Made by a program: the position numbers and the translations under genes. A stretch of DNA of 31,672 nucleotides from a virus. Of this stretch, positions 24,568 through 30,915 are shown one piece after another; the first letter of the stretch is position 1, and the number at the start of each line of letters is the position of its first letter. The notes beneath the pieces were generated by a model. The model saw nothing but the letters and a program-made list of their open reading frames with translations, ran no database searches and was not told the origin of the DNA. The stretch spans positions 1 to 31,672 of IMG/VR virus record IMGVR_UViG_3300021962_000403; one strand, given 5' to 3'.

Positions 24568-24886
24568 ACTCATAAACTTCGGCTCGTTGAGCGAACTTGC
24601 CTTGCAAGTATCGCTCGAATTCTTCTTTGTCACCGTACATTTTGGCTTCACTCAGAATCTGTAGTGGTGCTACGTACACAATCATGTCGTAGGGGATTGC
24701 CATGATTCCACAACAGTTGCCGCCATCTTGGTCAACTGTGGAAGCGATGTGAACGTAACCATTGTTATAGGCAACGATATAGCCGATAGAAATGTTTGGT
24801 GTTTCGGGTTTGGGATTGTAGTGCTCAACACTCATCCATTCGTCTTCTGAGTAGGCGTCATCCCAAAGAACAATTACTGGTCTCAT
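24515..24886 (-). CDS. conserved hypothetical phage protein, 123 aa
   Basis: This is the last gene of the leftward operon, converging on the endolysin. I chose the start MRPVIVLWDDAYSEDEW (24886), because that ATG overlaps the preceding gene's TGA. A longer form would start at 24904. The pattern 'PVIV.WDDA.S.DEW' followed by a beta-rich middle (ISIGYIVAYNNGYVHIAST) and GIMAIPYDMIVYVAPL is found in small proteins of many phages, without a known function. The C-terminal tail is acidic (EFTESVEISSETNPEPSV). No membrane segment or catalytic motif is visible. Its 3' end shares 53 bases with the endolysin on the opposite strand. Confidence 0.75.
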   Translation of the reverse strand: MRPVIVLWDDAYSEDEWMSVEHYNPKPETPNISIGYIVAYNNGYVHIASTVDQDGGNCCGIMAIPYDMIVYVAPLQILSEAKMYGDKEEFERYLQGKFAQRAEVYEFTESVEISSETNPEPSV

Positions 24887-25026
24887 TGTGCTTCTCTTTT
24901 CCATAGCTCTTGTTGCGCAATGCGAAGCTCTGCTCGCATTGCTTCTAATGTTACTTCAAGTTCTTCTACCCGGTCACGAAGGTAACGTTCTGTTTCCGCT
25001 TGCGTTTCCGATGGTTCATTTTGCAT
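24883..25026 (-). CDS. 47-aa acidic coiled-coil microprotein
   Basis: This small frame starts MQNEPSETQAETERYL and forms one predicted amphipathic helix (RVEELEVTLEAMRAELRIAQ), ending KREAQ. The TGA overlaps the ATG of the next gene by the ATGA arrangement, and the start overlaps the preceding gene by 11 bases. That exact fit in a gap-free operon is the main evidence for translation. It would probably dimerise. The function is unknown. A role as an adaptor or inhibitor of a host protein is possible but not supported by any motif. Confidence 0.6.
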   Translation of the reverse strand: MQNEPSETQAETERYLRDRVEELEVTLEAMRAELRIAQQELWKREAQ

Positions 25027-25300
25027 ACGGGTCTATCCCTTCTTCGTTTAGGTGTTCTTCAATTGTATCAATCAAAGCACTTAAGAACCCCATTATGTGT
25101 AGCCAGGCATCTAAGTTGCCTTGTGTGCCGTCATAGTAGGCGCGACACAATCTAATGGCACTATCGTTTGTGGCAGATAAAACAATGTTTACACCGTTGT
25201 CCAAATTTTGTTGAAGGCTTTTAGCCTTTGATTCTATTTCCTCAACTTGCTTGGCTGGGATAATGTCATATATCCAATCTTGCGATTCTTTACTTGACAT
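25016..25300 (-). CDS. hypothetical protein, 94 aa
   Basis: The start at 25300 (MSSKESQDW) overlaps the end of the upstream 46-aa gene by 11 bases. A longer in-frame start at 25384 would overlap it much more. The sequence is helical: IIPAKQVEEIESKAKSLQQN, then VLSATNDSAIRLCRAYYDG, and a final hydrophobic helix pair (LDAWLHIMGFLSALIDTIEE). No zinc, ATPase or DNA-binding motif is recognisable. The upstream A-rich stretch is not a clear Shine-Dalgarno, so translation is probably coupled. I do not recognise the family. In this position, the distal early operon, small host-interaction proteins are common. Confidence 0.6.
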   Translation of the reverse strand: MSSKESQDWIYDIIPAKQVEEIESKAKSLQQNLDNGVNIVLSATNDSAIRLCRAYYDGTQGNLDAWLHIMGFLSALIDTIEEHLNEEGIDPYAK

Positions 25301-25430
25301 GTTTTTTCTTTTTGTTATGAACGTACAAACAGTTGGTTTGTAAACCGTTTTCCAAAACTCCACGACCAATATCAATGGGTCCATAGTGTTTTTCTAAAAT
25401 TGCCGCAATTTCAGATGCTGTGACGGGCAT
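25290..25430 (-). CDS. 46-aa microprotein with basic tail
   Basis: ATG 25430 lies one base after the TGA of the HTH-DUF1599 gene, and the TAA at 25290-25292 overlaps the next start. The product begins MPVTASEIAAILEKHYGPID and ends in a lysine cluster (HNKKKKHVK). The first helix resembles half of a helix-turn-helix, but a full DNA-binding domain does not fit in 46 residues. It might be a small nucleic-acid-binding or regulatory peptide. The assignment as a gene rests on its tight placement. Confidence 0.5.
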   Translation of the reverse strand: MPVTASEIAAILEKHYGPIDIGRGVLENGLQTNCLYVHNKKKKHVK

Positions 25431-25431
25431 T

Positions 25432-26280
25432 TCAAATCCAATCACTAACTGACTCGTTCGCATAATTCTCTCCTAGTTCCAAATGAAATGTTTCGTCGTT
25501 GAGCATCAAAGCTATTACACAATAGCCCACTATGTCTCGTAGCGTATCAAGCAACGATTCATTTTGTGCTTTAGATTTTTTGGACTTAAGATTATTCAAA
25601 CGCTCAATTTTGTCAGACAAACGAACAAGAACACCCCTGAGACCAAACGCGGTTATGTTGCCATGACCATAATCATGTTGTTTTGATACCAGCAAAGAAC
25701 ACATTTCTCCAGAGTCCCAAACTTTACGTAAGCGCAACTCCTGAATTGCTTCAATACCTATTTCTGTCCAAAGCAAAGATACCGGCAGGTCATCGTCGTC
25801 GAATAAACATTTTTTTGCCGACTCGCAAAGACGCATAAGTTTTGCGTTGTTAGTTTCTATTTCTTCTGTAGCAAACGACGCAATGTGCATAACCCATTGA
25901 CTTGCCGATTGTTCCCATGTGTCAACCACTCTGACCTTCTTTCTAATTAACGGGTGCATTGTTAGTAGCTGTTGTAGTTTAGCATAAGCATTGTTCTTGA
26001 GTCGCCAAGCGTGAGGCTTGGAAACGCCAAGGCGTTTACCAAGCTGCTCGTAAGAAAGAAACTCGCTGTTGACGGCGTTCACAATGAATTGGTCTTGCTC
26101 GTCAAGTTGCTCAATACACATTGCTACTGCTTCGCGTAGCGGTTGTAGTTCTTCTACTGATTCTTCTATTGCGTCGGACACAGAAAGCATCAATGCTTCC
26201 ATCGCCGTTTGTGGGCGTTGTTTATTTAGATAGGTTGATGAAAAGACGTAATTGTCTTGGGGTATGTCATTTTTTGACAT
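25432..26280 (-). CDS. sigma region 4-like HTH fused to a DUF1599-like domain
   Basis: I start at ATG 26280 (MSKNDIPQDN), which overlaps the upstream gene by 14 bases. Other in-frame starts (26298, 26367) lie deeper in that gene. In the 282-residue product, residues 57-107 read QLDEQDQFIVNAV, FLSYEQLGKRLGVSKPHAWR and LKNNAYAKLQ, like the sigma-70 region 4 HTH that reads -35 elements. Residues about 120-190 form an unassigned helical middle. Residues about 194-262 carry LLVSKQHDYGHGNITAFG, RLSDKIERLNNLK and ESLLDTLRDIVGYCVIAL, matching the DUF1599 (nucleotide modification associated domain 1) pattern. No sigma region 2 is present, so it is not a complete sigma factor. It may be an atypical regulator or a nucleotide-sensing transcription factor; the joined function is unknown. 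Confidence 0.7.
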   Translation of the reverse strand: MSKNDIPQDNYVFSSTYLNKQRPQTAMEALMLSVSDAIEESVEELQPLREAVAMCIEQLDEQDQFIVNAVNSEFLSYEQLGKRLGVSKPHAWRLKNNAYAKLQQLLTMHPLIRKKVRVVDTWEQSASQWVMHIASFATEEIETNNAKLMRLCESAKKCLFDDDDLPVSLLWTEIGIEAIQELRLRKVWDSGEMCSLLVSKQHDYGHGNITAFGLRGVLVRLSDKIERLNNLKSKKSKAQNESLLDTLRDIVGYCVIALMLNDETFHLELGENYANESVSDWI

Positions 26281-26695
26281 CGTCGTATGCGGGGTCATAG
26301 AGGAGTTGTGACACTTCCTCTGGCAACAACAAATAACCTTTCGCTGGATTATTTGTGCCTTCCGCAAACAACCTAATTCTTGACTTCGGTAACATTTCTA
26401 TATAACGCTTTAATCTTTCCGTGGACACCACTATCATTGCTTGGTTCATAGTATACACATAGACCCACCACTCTGCCTCAGTTACCATAATCCCTGAGGG
26501 TTTCCACCCATGTTTACGGGGGTTTTGGGCTATTTCAACCACCATTTTGCCGTTCCGATAGCGGTCAGACTTGACCTCAAACGAGCCGTTAACAATTCCT
26601 TGCAGGAATTGTTTAACTTGGTCTTCACCTTGTTTGCCAAACTCCAAATCTTTCTTAAAGTTTGGCTTTGGAATATCCCATCTAGATTCTTTCAT
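26267..26695 (-). CDS. PD-(D/E)XK endonuclease, resolvase-like
   Basis: The product has 142 residues, and its ATG overlaps the RusA stop by four bases. Motifs fit a small PD-(D/E)XK fold: a helix with LEFGKQGEDQVKQF (E24), then GSFEVKSDRYRNG (E40, K42), then MVVEIAQN (E54, Q57), and finally PSGIMVTEAEWWVYVYT, a strand-helix often seen in phage Holliday-junction or structure-specific nucleases. The active-site lysine placement is not the textbook E-x-K after the second acid, so the catalytic set needs structural checking. It follows RusA, so two junction-processing enzymes may work in sequence, or this one may trim recombination intermediates or degrade host DNA. I am fairly sure of the fold, less of the substrate. 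Confidence 0.7.
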   Translation of the reverse strand: MKESRWDIPKPNFKKDLEFGKQGEDQVKQFLQGIVNGSFEVKSDRYRNGKMVVEIAQNPRKHGWKPSGIMVTEAEWWVYVYTMNQAMIVVSTERLKRYIEMLPKSRIRLFAEGTNNPAKGYLLLPEEVSQLLYDPAYDDVKK

Positions 26696-27033
26696 TTTTT
26701 CCTCAACTCCAAACTGATGATTTGTTTATCGTCTGTATAAGCTACACCATTTAGGGCGTCAAGTATTGCTTTAGCATAATTATCTATATCGCCGCGTAGC
26801 TTGGATGGATTACGTTTAGGTTTTAATTCTTTAATAGTTATTTCTGTTTTGTCGTTATCAAAAATTAACGTGATATGTAATGGGCCATCGGCAAAGGCAA
26901 CACCCGAATATGCTTCTGAAATTTTTTTCTCATATTCTCTAGTCTCTTTGGGGGTGTAAGTATGACCGGAACGAGTACTACGAGGGCGCTGTTTAGAACG
27001 CGGTTTGATGTTGAATGTTTGTTTGTGTATCAT
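26692..27033 (-). CDS. rusA: RusA-family Holliday junction resolvase
   Basis: The 113-residue length is typical of RusA. The N-terminus has IKPRSKQRPRSTRSGHTYTP, which matches the basic 'P..KQRPR......YTP' start of the family. The catalytic part reads RGDIDNYAKAILDALNG with D82 and D84, followed by AYTDDKQI with D101/D102. These correspond to the conserved aspartates of Escherichia coli RusA (D70, D72, D91). The enzyme dimer binds four-way junctions and makes paired nicks, which would resolve recombination or branched replication intermediates before packaging. Its start overlaps the primase stop (ATGA) and its stop overlaps the following nuclease gene. The assignment is secure. Confidence 0.93.
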   Translation of the reverse strand: MIHKQTFNIKPRSKQRPRSTRSGHTYTPKETREYEKKISEAYSGVAFADGPLHITLIFDNDKTEITIKELKPKRNPSKLRGDIDNYAKAILDALNGVAYTDDKQIISLELRKK

Positions 27034-27911
27034 TCGCCATATACATCAGCAATAATTTTTGCTAAGTGCATTTCCCCGTCTTCTCTATCATAAAATTTGC
27101 CCCAAGTTTTATCAGCCGTACGGATAATACCATACGCTATTTCTGGTGGCACACCATCAGACCTTAGCCTGTACGCAAGACGCACAAGCGTACCTGAACG
27201 GTCAGAAGTTGGTAAAGGACCTTCCATGAACATTTTGAATGTGTATGGCGACAACAAAGTTTTGGCTACATCAATGGGAACACCAGCACTATTCGCAGCA
27301 AACTGAACTGGGGATTTCGGAACATAAAGTTTTGCAAGAGGTTCCAAATCTTCTTGCACTACAGCATAGGTTGTTGCTTCACTAACAAAAGTTTCTAGAG
27401 ACATAGGTTTATCAGAACTATCAATAATGTAACGAACCGAACATGGCTCAAATAAAGCACCAGGATACGGCAAACGGACATAATTACCGTAACCCGATGC
27501 TTCTTCCTGTTTGGGATTAATTTCTTTAGCCGGCACTTTAACAGCGGCGTGTGCGGCGAGCAAAGCTCGACGCATCACGCGAGCATCAACTGGTTTTCTG
27601 GCAAACACCCATACATGAAAACCTTTAACAGTTTTTTCAACCCAACTCTCAATTAGTTTAAGTTTGAGAGCCAACTGAATATTGCGAGCCTGGTCAATGT
27701 CGTTCACATCAATATCCGAACACCCCCACCAAACCGTGCTGTTATCCATCATTGGGTAAATGCCAATGTACTCTTGCCCCCACAAATGCTTTGTGTACGA
27801 ACCAAGAGTTACTGGTTGCTTAATGCAACCACCTTCCCAAGAGCCATAAGCATCGGTGCGACCAGCAAACAACGCTGAAAAGTTTTTAACTAATTCAGAA
27901 TTGTCTGTCAT
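27030..27911 (-). CDS. archaeo-eukaryotic-type primase (AEP / PrimPol-like)
   Basis: I chose ATG 27911 (MTDNSELVKNF), 17 bases inside the helicase end, over the longer 27944 start. The 293-residue product has a catalytic core of the AEP superfamily. EYIGIYPMMDNSTVWWGCSD leads into the DxD pair (D66, D68 in SDIDVND), then VEKTVKGFHVWVFARKPV with H99 of the sxH motif. KEINPKQEEASGYGNYVRLP follows, the 'PKQ...GN.v.LP' segment of TOTE/PrimPol-like primases. The C-terminal part is helical and may be a PriCT-like module (DRSGTLVRLAYRLRSDGVPP). It should synthesise primers, perhaps also short DNA, with the helicase encoded directly upstream. No zinc finger is visible. Confidence 0.85.
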   Translation of the reverse strand: MTDNSELVKNFSALFAGRTDAYGSWEGGCIKQPVTLGSYTKHLWGQEYIGIYPMMDNSTVWWGCSDIDVNDIDQARNIQLALKLKLIESWVEKTVKGFHVWVFARKPVDARVMRRALLAAHAAVKVPAKEINPKQEEASGYGNYVRLPYPGALFEPCSVRYIIDSSDKPMSLETFVSEATTYAVVQEDLEPLAKLYVPKSPVQFAANSAGVPIDVAKTLLSPYTFKMFMEGPLPTSDRSGTLVRLAYRLRSDGVPPEIAYGIIRTADKTWGKFYDREDGEMHLAKIIADVYGE

Positions 27912-28950
27912 GAAAACCCCGCAAATACTGTTTAGGTAAATCACCGTTAATTAACGGCGTCAACCGACCAGTAGCCAAGTCTAATTCAAAATCAATATCG
28001 TCAACAAGTTGACCAGCTGGACGTTTGTTTTTCAACAAACTTACAGTAACCGTATACTCATGAATTTTGGCTTCATAACGCAAAGCATCTAAACGCTCCA
28101 TAGAGCGTTCGGAATGAGTTTTATCTAACTTGTTAATAATCTCATTCATCTCAGCCATAATAGAATATTTTTTACGGCGAACACCAATAACCGAAGTTGC
28201 TTGTTGTTCACCACCAAAAGCACCAGACGACATAGTTAACTTCATGCCGTCAGCACCCGAACTCCGAGAAGTTTGATGCAACACCAGCAATGGCACATCA
28301 TGCCTACGACCAAATGACTTAACAAATGTCGCTTTATCAGGCACAGTTTCACCAGCACCAACAAGGTCAAGATAATCAATCACAACCAAATCGGGTATCT
28401 GACCCCAAACATCGGACACTTCGTTGTAAGCCCGCTCCATATCCAAAGCGGTCAAAGGCTGGTCAAACACAGCAAGATGCGGAAAGTTTTCTTCCGCTGT
28501 TTCGCGAAGCAAATCAATAGCGTCACGGTCATCCATTGCAACAAGACGCTCCAACTCTCGAGCATCAATACCGTGGTACATACAGGTAAGTTTTATCAAA
28601 ATAAGTTGACGAGGTTCGTCGGGGATAAACATTGCAATATGTTTGTCACGATTATGCAATAACGAATGAAGCAACAACAGCGTTTTACCACCGTGTGCAT
28701 AGCCAATCATCATTGACATTTCGCCGGCAGCAATACCACGCATCTCTGCGTCTATTTGTTGCAAACCCAAATGAATGCGTTCGTGTGGGCTTTGCGCCCA
28801 ACGAACAAACGAATGTGCAGCTTCAGCCAATGGTTCATACATTCTGAACTCTGAAGGCGGAGTAACAGCAGAAAGGTCAGGTGAAACTGAGTTCACCTGA
28901 CCCTCAACCGCATTCCAACCCGCAGAAATTTGTTCTGCGGTTAATTTCAT
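27895..28950 (-). CDS. DnaB/RecA-like replicative helicase ATPase
   Basis: ATG 28950 shares a base with the previous TAA, giving 351 residues. The RecA-type core shows IHLGLQQIDAEMRGIAAGEM leading to Walker A GYAHGGKT (83-90). Next come a strand IAMFIPDEPRQ (106-115) with the usual acidic residue after it, Walker B DLVVIDYLDLVG (187-198), and LLVLHQTSR (221-229), the sensor-like strand with His and Gln. This is the DnaB-family C-terminal domain pattern. The N-terminal domain of DnaB is absent, as in many phage helicases. It would form a hexamer that unwinds DNA at the fork, coupled with the adjacent primase. The alternative is a recombination ATPase of the Sak4/RadA type, but lack of a RadA zinc finger and the primase neighbour favour a helicase. 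Confidence 0.85.
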   Translation of the reverse strand: MKLTAEQISAGWNAVEGQVNSVSPDLSAVTPPSEFRMYEPLAEAAHSFVRWAQSPHERIHLGLQQIDAEMRGIAAGEMSMMIGYAHGGKTLLLLHSLLHNRDKHIAMFIPDEPRQLILIKLTCMYHGIDARELERLVAMDDRDAIDLLRETAEENFPHLAVFDQPLTALDMERAYNEVSDVWGQIPDLVVIDYLDLVGAGETVPDKATFVKSFGRRHDVPLLVLHQTSRSSGADGMKLTMSSGAFGGEQQATSVIGVRRKKYSIMAEMNEIINKLDKTHSERSMERLDALRYEAKIHEYTVTVSLLKNKRPAGQLVDDIDFELDLATGRLTPLINGDLPKQYLRGFHDRQF

Positions 28951-29369
28951 TATCGTGTCTTTGGTGCCCAATAAGCTTTATCGGCATCAACGGCTTTGAA
29001 CCAAGGACGCTTAGGGTTTACTGACAAACCATCACGATTGTCATACACCTTGGTTACACCATCACGCTTACATGCTTTGATAAGCCAGTCTGGCAAATCG
29101 CCATGTTGTTTACCAATAATCTGCAACACCCCACCAACAGACTCACTGGTTGCACTGTTGTTTACGGGTGTTGCATTGAAAGTTGATTTTGCCATTTCAT
29201 AAATTTGAGCATCTTGACTGCCATCAATGATTTCAAACATAATGTCTTTCACACTTGTGAACAAAGTTGTAAATTCGCCCAACTTTGTATCGGTGTCTGC
29301 TTCCTTATTGACGAGGTCTGACGCAATTTTTGCGGCGACCTGGGTGATTATTGCCCTGTCCTTATCCAT
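28950..29369 (-). CDS. conserved protein of the replication module, 139 aa
   Basis: AGGAG at 29377-29381 (reverse strand) fixes the start at 29369 (MDKDRAIITQVAAK). The N-terminal half is helical and acidic (LVNKEADTDTKLGEFTTLFT). A Ser/Thr/Asn linker follows, then a compact C-terminal part with LPDWLIKACKRDGVTKVYDN and NPKRPWFKAVDADKAYWAP. The latter, with its 'YDNR....NP.RPWFK......YWAP' signature, looks conserved, but I cannot name the family. It lies between the Cas4/RecB-like nuclease (8-base overlap) and the helicase (1-base overlap). A single-strand DNA-binding or annealing accessory role is plausible from this context. Its good ribosome-binding site suggests higher expression than its neighbours. 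Confidence 0.65.
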   Translation of the reverse strand: MDKDRAIITQVAAKIASDLVNKEADTDTKLGEFTTLFTSVKDIMFEIIDGSQDAQIYEMAKSTFNATPVNNSATSESVGGVLQIIGKQHGDLPDWLIKACKRDGVTKVYDNRDGLSVNPKRPWFKAVDADKAYWAPKTR

Positions 29370-30204
29370 TGTTATCTCCTGTTTCATTGTCAAGCACACT
29401 AATGTGTGCACCTTTACATACCGACCACCACGGACACCAGCGTTGTGAACACAAGTAGTGTTGGTCGTTTATTAACCAACGTTCATCCGTTGGCAATTCT
29501 TTTCCTTGAAGCATAGTATACGCATAACTGACAGCAGATTGCGCTTGTTTAACAACAAAATCTCCATGCGCTTTAGTTCTGTTAACAGATACAATTTGAC
29601 CATAAGCGTTGTTTACGCGAATCATGACACCAAAATTAAAAAGCGATGTTTCTTTGACAACACCCAATTTGTGTCCAGCAAAAGTATAAATAGAAGACTG
29701 AATATCTTGCGATTGTTTTTCTGATTCAGAATACTTTCGTGCCGCAGTTTTCCAATCCCAAATACCCCATTCATGCAAATAGTCCATTGTTCCTTCAAAC
29801 CACAACTCCATACCTTTTACAGAAGCACCTGTTGGCACAGCAAATGGAACTTCTGATTGACCACCAAGCGGAACATCGGGAAGAATATCTTTAACCCACG
29901 CTTGTGTTAAACCAATTACGTGACCATGCCATGAGTCGGGGTTGACGTTTGTGTGGTTAATGCCTGCGCTTTCAAGTTCTTTGAACTTGGCAAGCGAAAT
30001 ATCTGGAGCATCAGATGTTGATGCATGCCCATTTAACACGGCTTCAATACCAGCATGCACAGCAGTACCAATAGCAGCACTATCGTTTTGTGTTTTAAAC
30101 TCTGGTTGCACGACGCCAAGTCGTGCTCTTTCCGGACACAACAACATGTCTTTTAACCAAGACTGTCGTACAAAAACCCTATTGGTTTCTTTTTCAATTC
30201 TCAT
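29362..30204 (-). CDS. Cas4/RecB-like PD-(D/E)XK nuclease with probable Fe-S cluster
   Basis: AAGGAAGG upstream (30212-30219, reverse strand) supports ATG 30204, giving 280 residues. Motifs in order: SWLKDMLLCPERARLG with C23; IGTAVHAGIEAVL with H50; FEGTMDYLHEWGIWDWKTAA with D141 and the D150-x-K152 pair; QDIQSSIYTFA with Q169; and a C-terminal cluster C252, C257, C263 in YLCSQRWCPWWSVCKG. This is the RecB-like nuclease layout of Cas4/AddB enzymes, in which one early and three late cysteines hold a 4Fe-4S cluster. The role is probably 5'-3' or 3'-5' resection in phage recombination or replication. No CRISPR genes are present, so adaptation is not indicated. It is directly upstream of the putative accessory protein and helicase. 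Confidence 0.88.
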   Translation of the reverse strand: MRIEKETNRVFVRQSWLKDMLLCPERARLGVVQPEFKTQNDSAAIGTAVHAGIEAVLNGHASTSDAPDISLAKFKELESAGINHTNVNPDSWHGHVIGLTQAWVKDILPDVPLGGQSEVPFAVPTGASVKGMELWFEGTMDYLHEWGIWDWKTAARKYSESEKQSQDIQSSIYTFAGHKLGVVKETSLFNFGVMIRVNNAYGQIVSVNRTKAHGDFVVKQAQSAVSYAYTMLQGKELPTDERWLINDQHYLCSQRWCPWWSVCKGAHISVLDNETGDNNG

Positions 30205-30388
30205 TAGAACCTTCCTTAAGTCGTTCAACCTTACCACGCCGACCCTTCGGTTGGCGTGGTACTTGTTCTTTGCCCCCCGCTATTGGGTCTCCGCTACCCC
30301 CCTGAAGGGGGATTATATAAAAACACATTTGTGTACGGTCTGTCAAGCATTTAGGTTCAACACCAACACCCCAAACTATGTTTGCCAT
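30194..30388 (-). CDS. possible 64-aa Gly/Arg-rich small protein
   Basis: The frame from ATG 30388 (MANIVWGVGVEPKCLTDRTQ) to TGA at 30194-30196 overlaps the transglycosylase stop by 13 bases and the nuclease start by 11. The other overlaps in this operon are of similar size, so it may be a real gene. The second half is Gly/Lys/Arg-rich (GGKEQVPRQPKGRRGKVERL). Against it, the stretch holds a promoter-like element and two hairpins, and GC-rich runs are unlike neighbouring coding sequence. No family is recognised. The region is therefore either a small gene or a regulatory spacer. Confidence 0.45.
   Translation of the reverse strand: MANIVWGVGVEPKCLTDRTQMCFYIIPLQGGSGDPIAGGKEQVPRQPKGRRGKVERLKEGSNEN
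30232..30261. other. 13-bp inverted repeat
   Basis: TACCACGCCGACC (30232-30244) pairs with GGTTGGCGTGGTA (30249-30261) around CTTC, with one wobble position that is G-T on the plus strand and A-C on the minus strand. It lies 28 bases upstream of the nuclease start. A second small stem (CCCCC 30298-30302 with GGGGG 30307-30311, loop TGAA) is nearby. Operator or mRNA-processing site are both possible. Confidence 0.5.
30312..30346 (-). promoter_or_regulatory. promoter-like element (weak candidate)
   Basis: On the minus strand TTGACA (30346-30341) is followed by TATAAT (30317-30312). Both hexamers are perfect consensus, but the spacing is 23 bases instead of about 17, so function is doubtful unless an activator reshapes the site. 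It would drive the nuclease-helicase-primase part of the operon. Confidence 0.3.
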
Positions 30389-30906
30389 GGAAGCCACCCA
30401 TTGCCGTGCTTTCCATCTGAATACAGCCATATTAAACGGGCTGATAACAGATTAATTCGCGGATAAAACAATTCTTCACAGCTTTTTAAAATTCCAAAAG
30501 CTTGCAAGTATCCGTTTGGATACCATTTTGAAGGCTTACACCAATAGGCATTGATTTGAAGAAGTCCATATGAGCCACCATTGGGGTCTTCGCTGTAATG
30601 AACAGCCGTATAACAGCGAGATTCACGGTGCATAATATGGTCGAGCATTTCTAAATCTTCTTCTTGCCAACCTGTGTCAGTAGCTAACTGTGCCCATTGC
30701 GGACACAACATATTATTAGGCAACCTAATAACATCTTTAGGTGGAATAGGGATAGGTTCAACTGGGTCAACAATTACATCAAAAGATGTAATTGTTTCAT
30801 TAGGGGGTCGTGGAACGGCGTTCCGGTAGCCCGCAAGTTTGGGTGGTGTCAATAACCACACAACACCCGCAGTACAGGCAACACCTACAATAAATCGTTT
30901 CAACAT
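30376..30906 (-). CDS. membrane-anchored lytic transglycosylase (SLT/lysozyme-like)
   Basis: AGGAG at 30914-30918 (reverse strand) precedes ATG 30906. The product has 176 residues. The N-terminal MLKRFIVGVACTAGVVWLLT is a signal anchor. A Pro-rich spacer follows (VPRPPNETIT, VDPVEPIPIPPKD). The catalytic domain (about 66-176) has DHIMHRESRCY with E95 as the probable general acid, GGSYGLLQINAYW (111-123), and CEELFYPRINLLSARLIW, matching the 'ES....G..Q.N......L.dp..N...a' layout of SLT/goose-type lysozyme folds. It ends GNGWLPWQT. It would cut glycan strands from the outer membrane face. Its location in the early arm, away from the late lysis genes, is odd. It could loosen the wall early, act in superinfection exclusion, or be a delayed lysis factor. 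Confidence 0.8.
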   Translation of the reverse strand: MLKRFIVGVACTAGVVWLLTPPKLAGYRNAVPRPPNETITSFDVIVDPVEPIPIPPKDVIRLPNNMLCPQWAQLATDTGWQEEDLEMLDHIMHRESRCYTAVHYSEDPNGGSYGLLQINAYWCKPSKWYPNGYLQAFGILKSCEELFYPRINLLSARLIWLYSDGKHGNGWLPWQT

Positions 30907-30915
30907 TATTATCTC

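Noticed and set aside
25432-26280. Complete phage sigma factor
   Set aside because: There is a region 4-like HTH but no region 2, and the C-terminal half matches another domain.
29362-30204. Cas4 as part of a CRISPR adaptation system
   Set aside because: No cas1, cas2 or repeat array is in the window. Phage Cas4-like nucleases commonly act in recombination.
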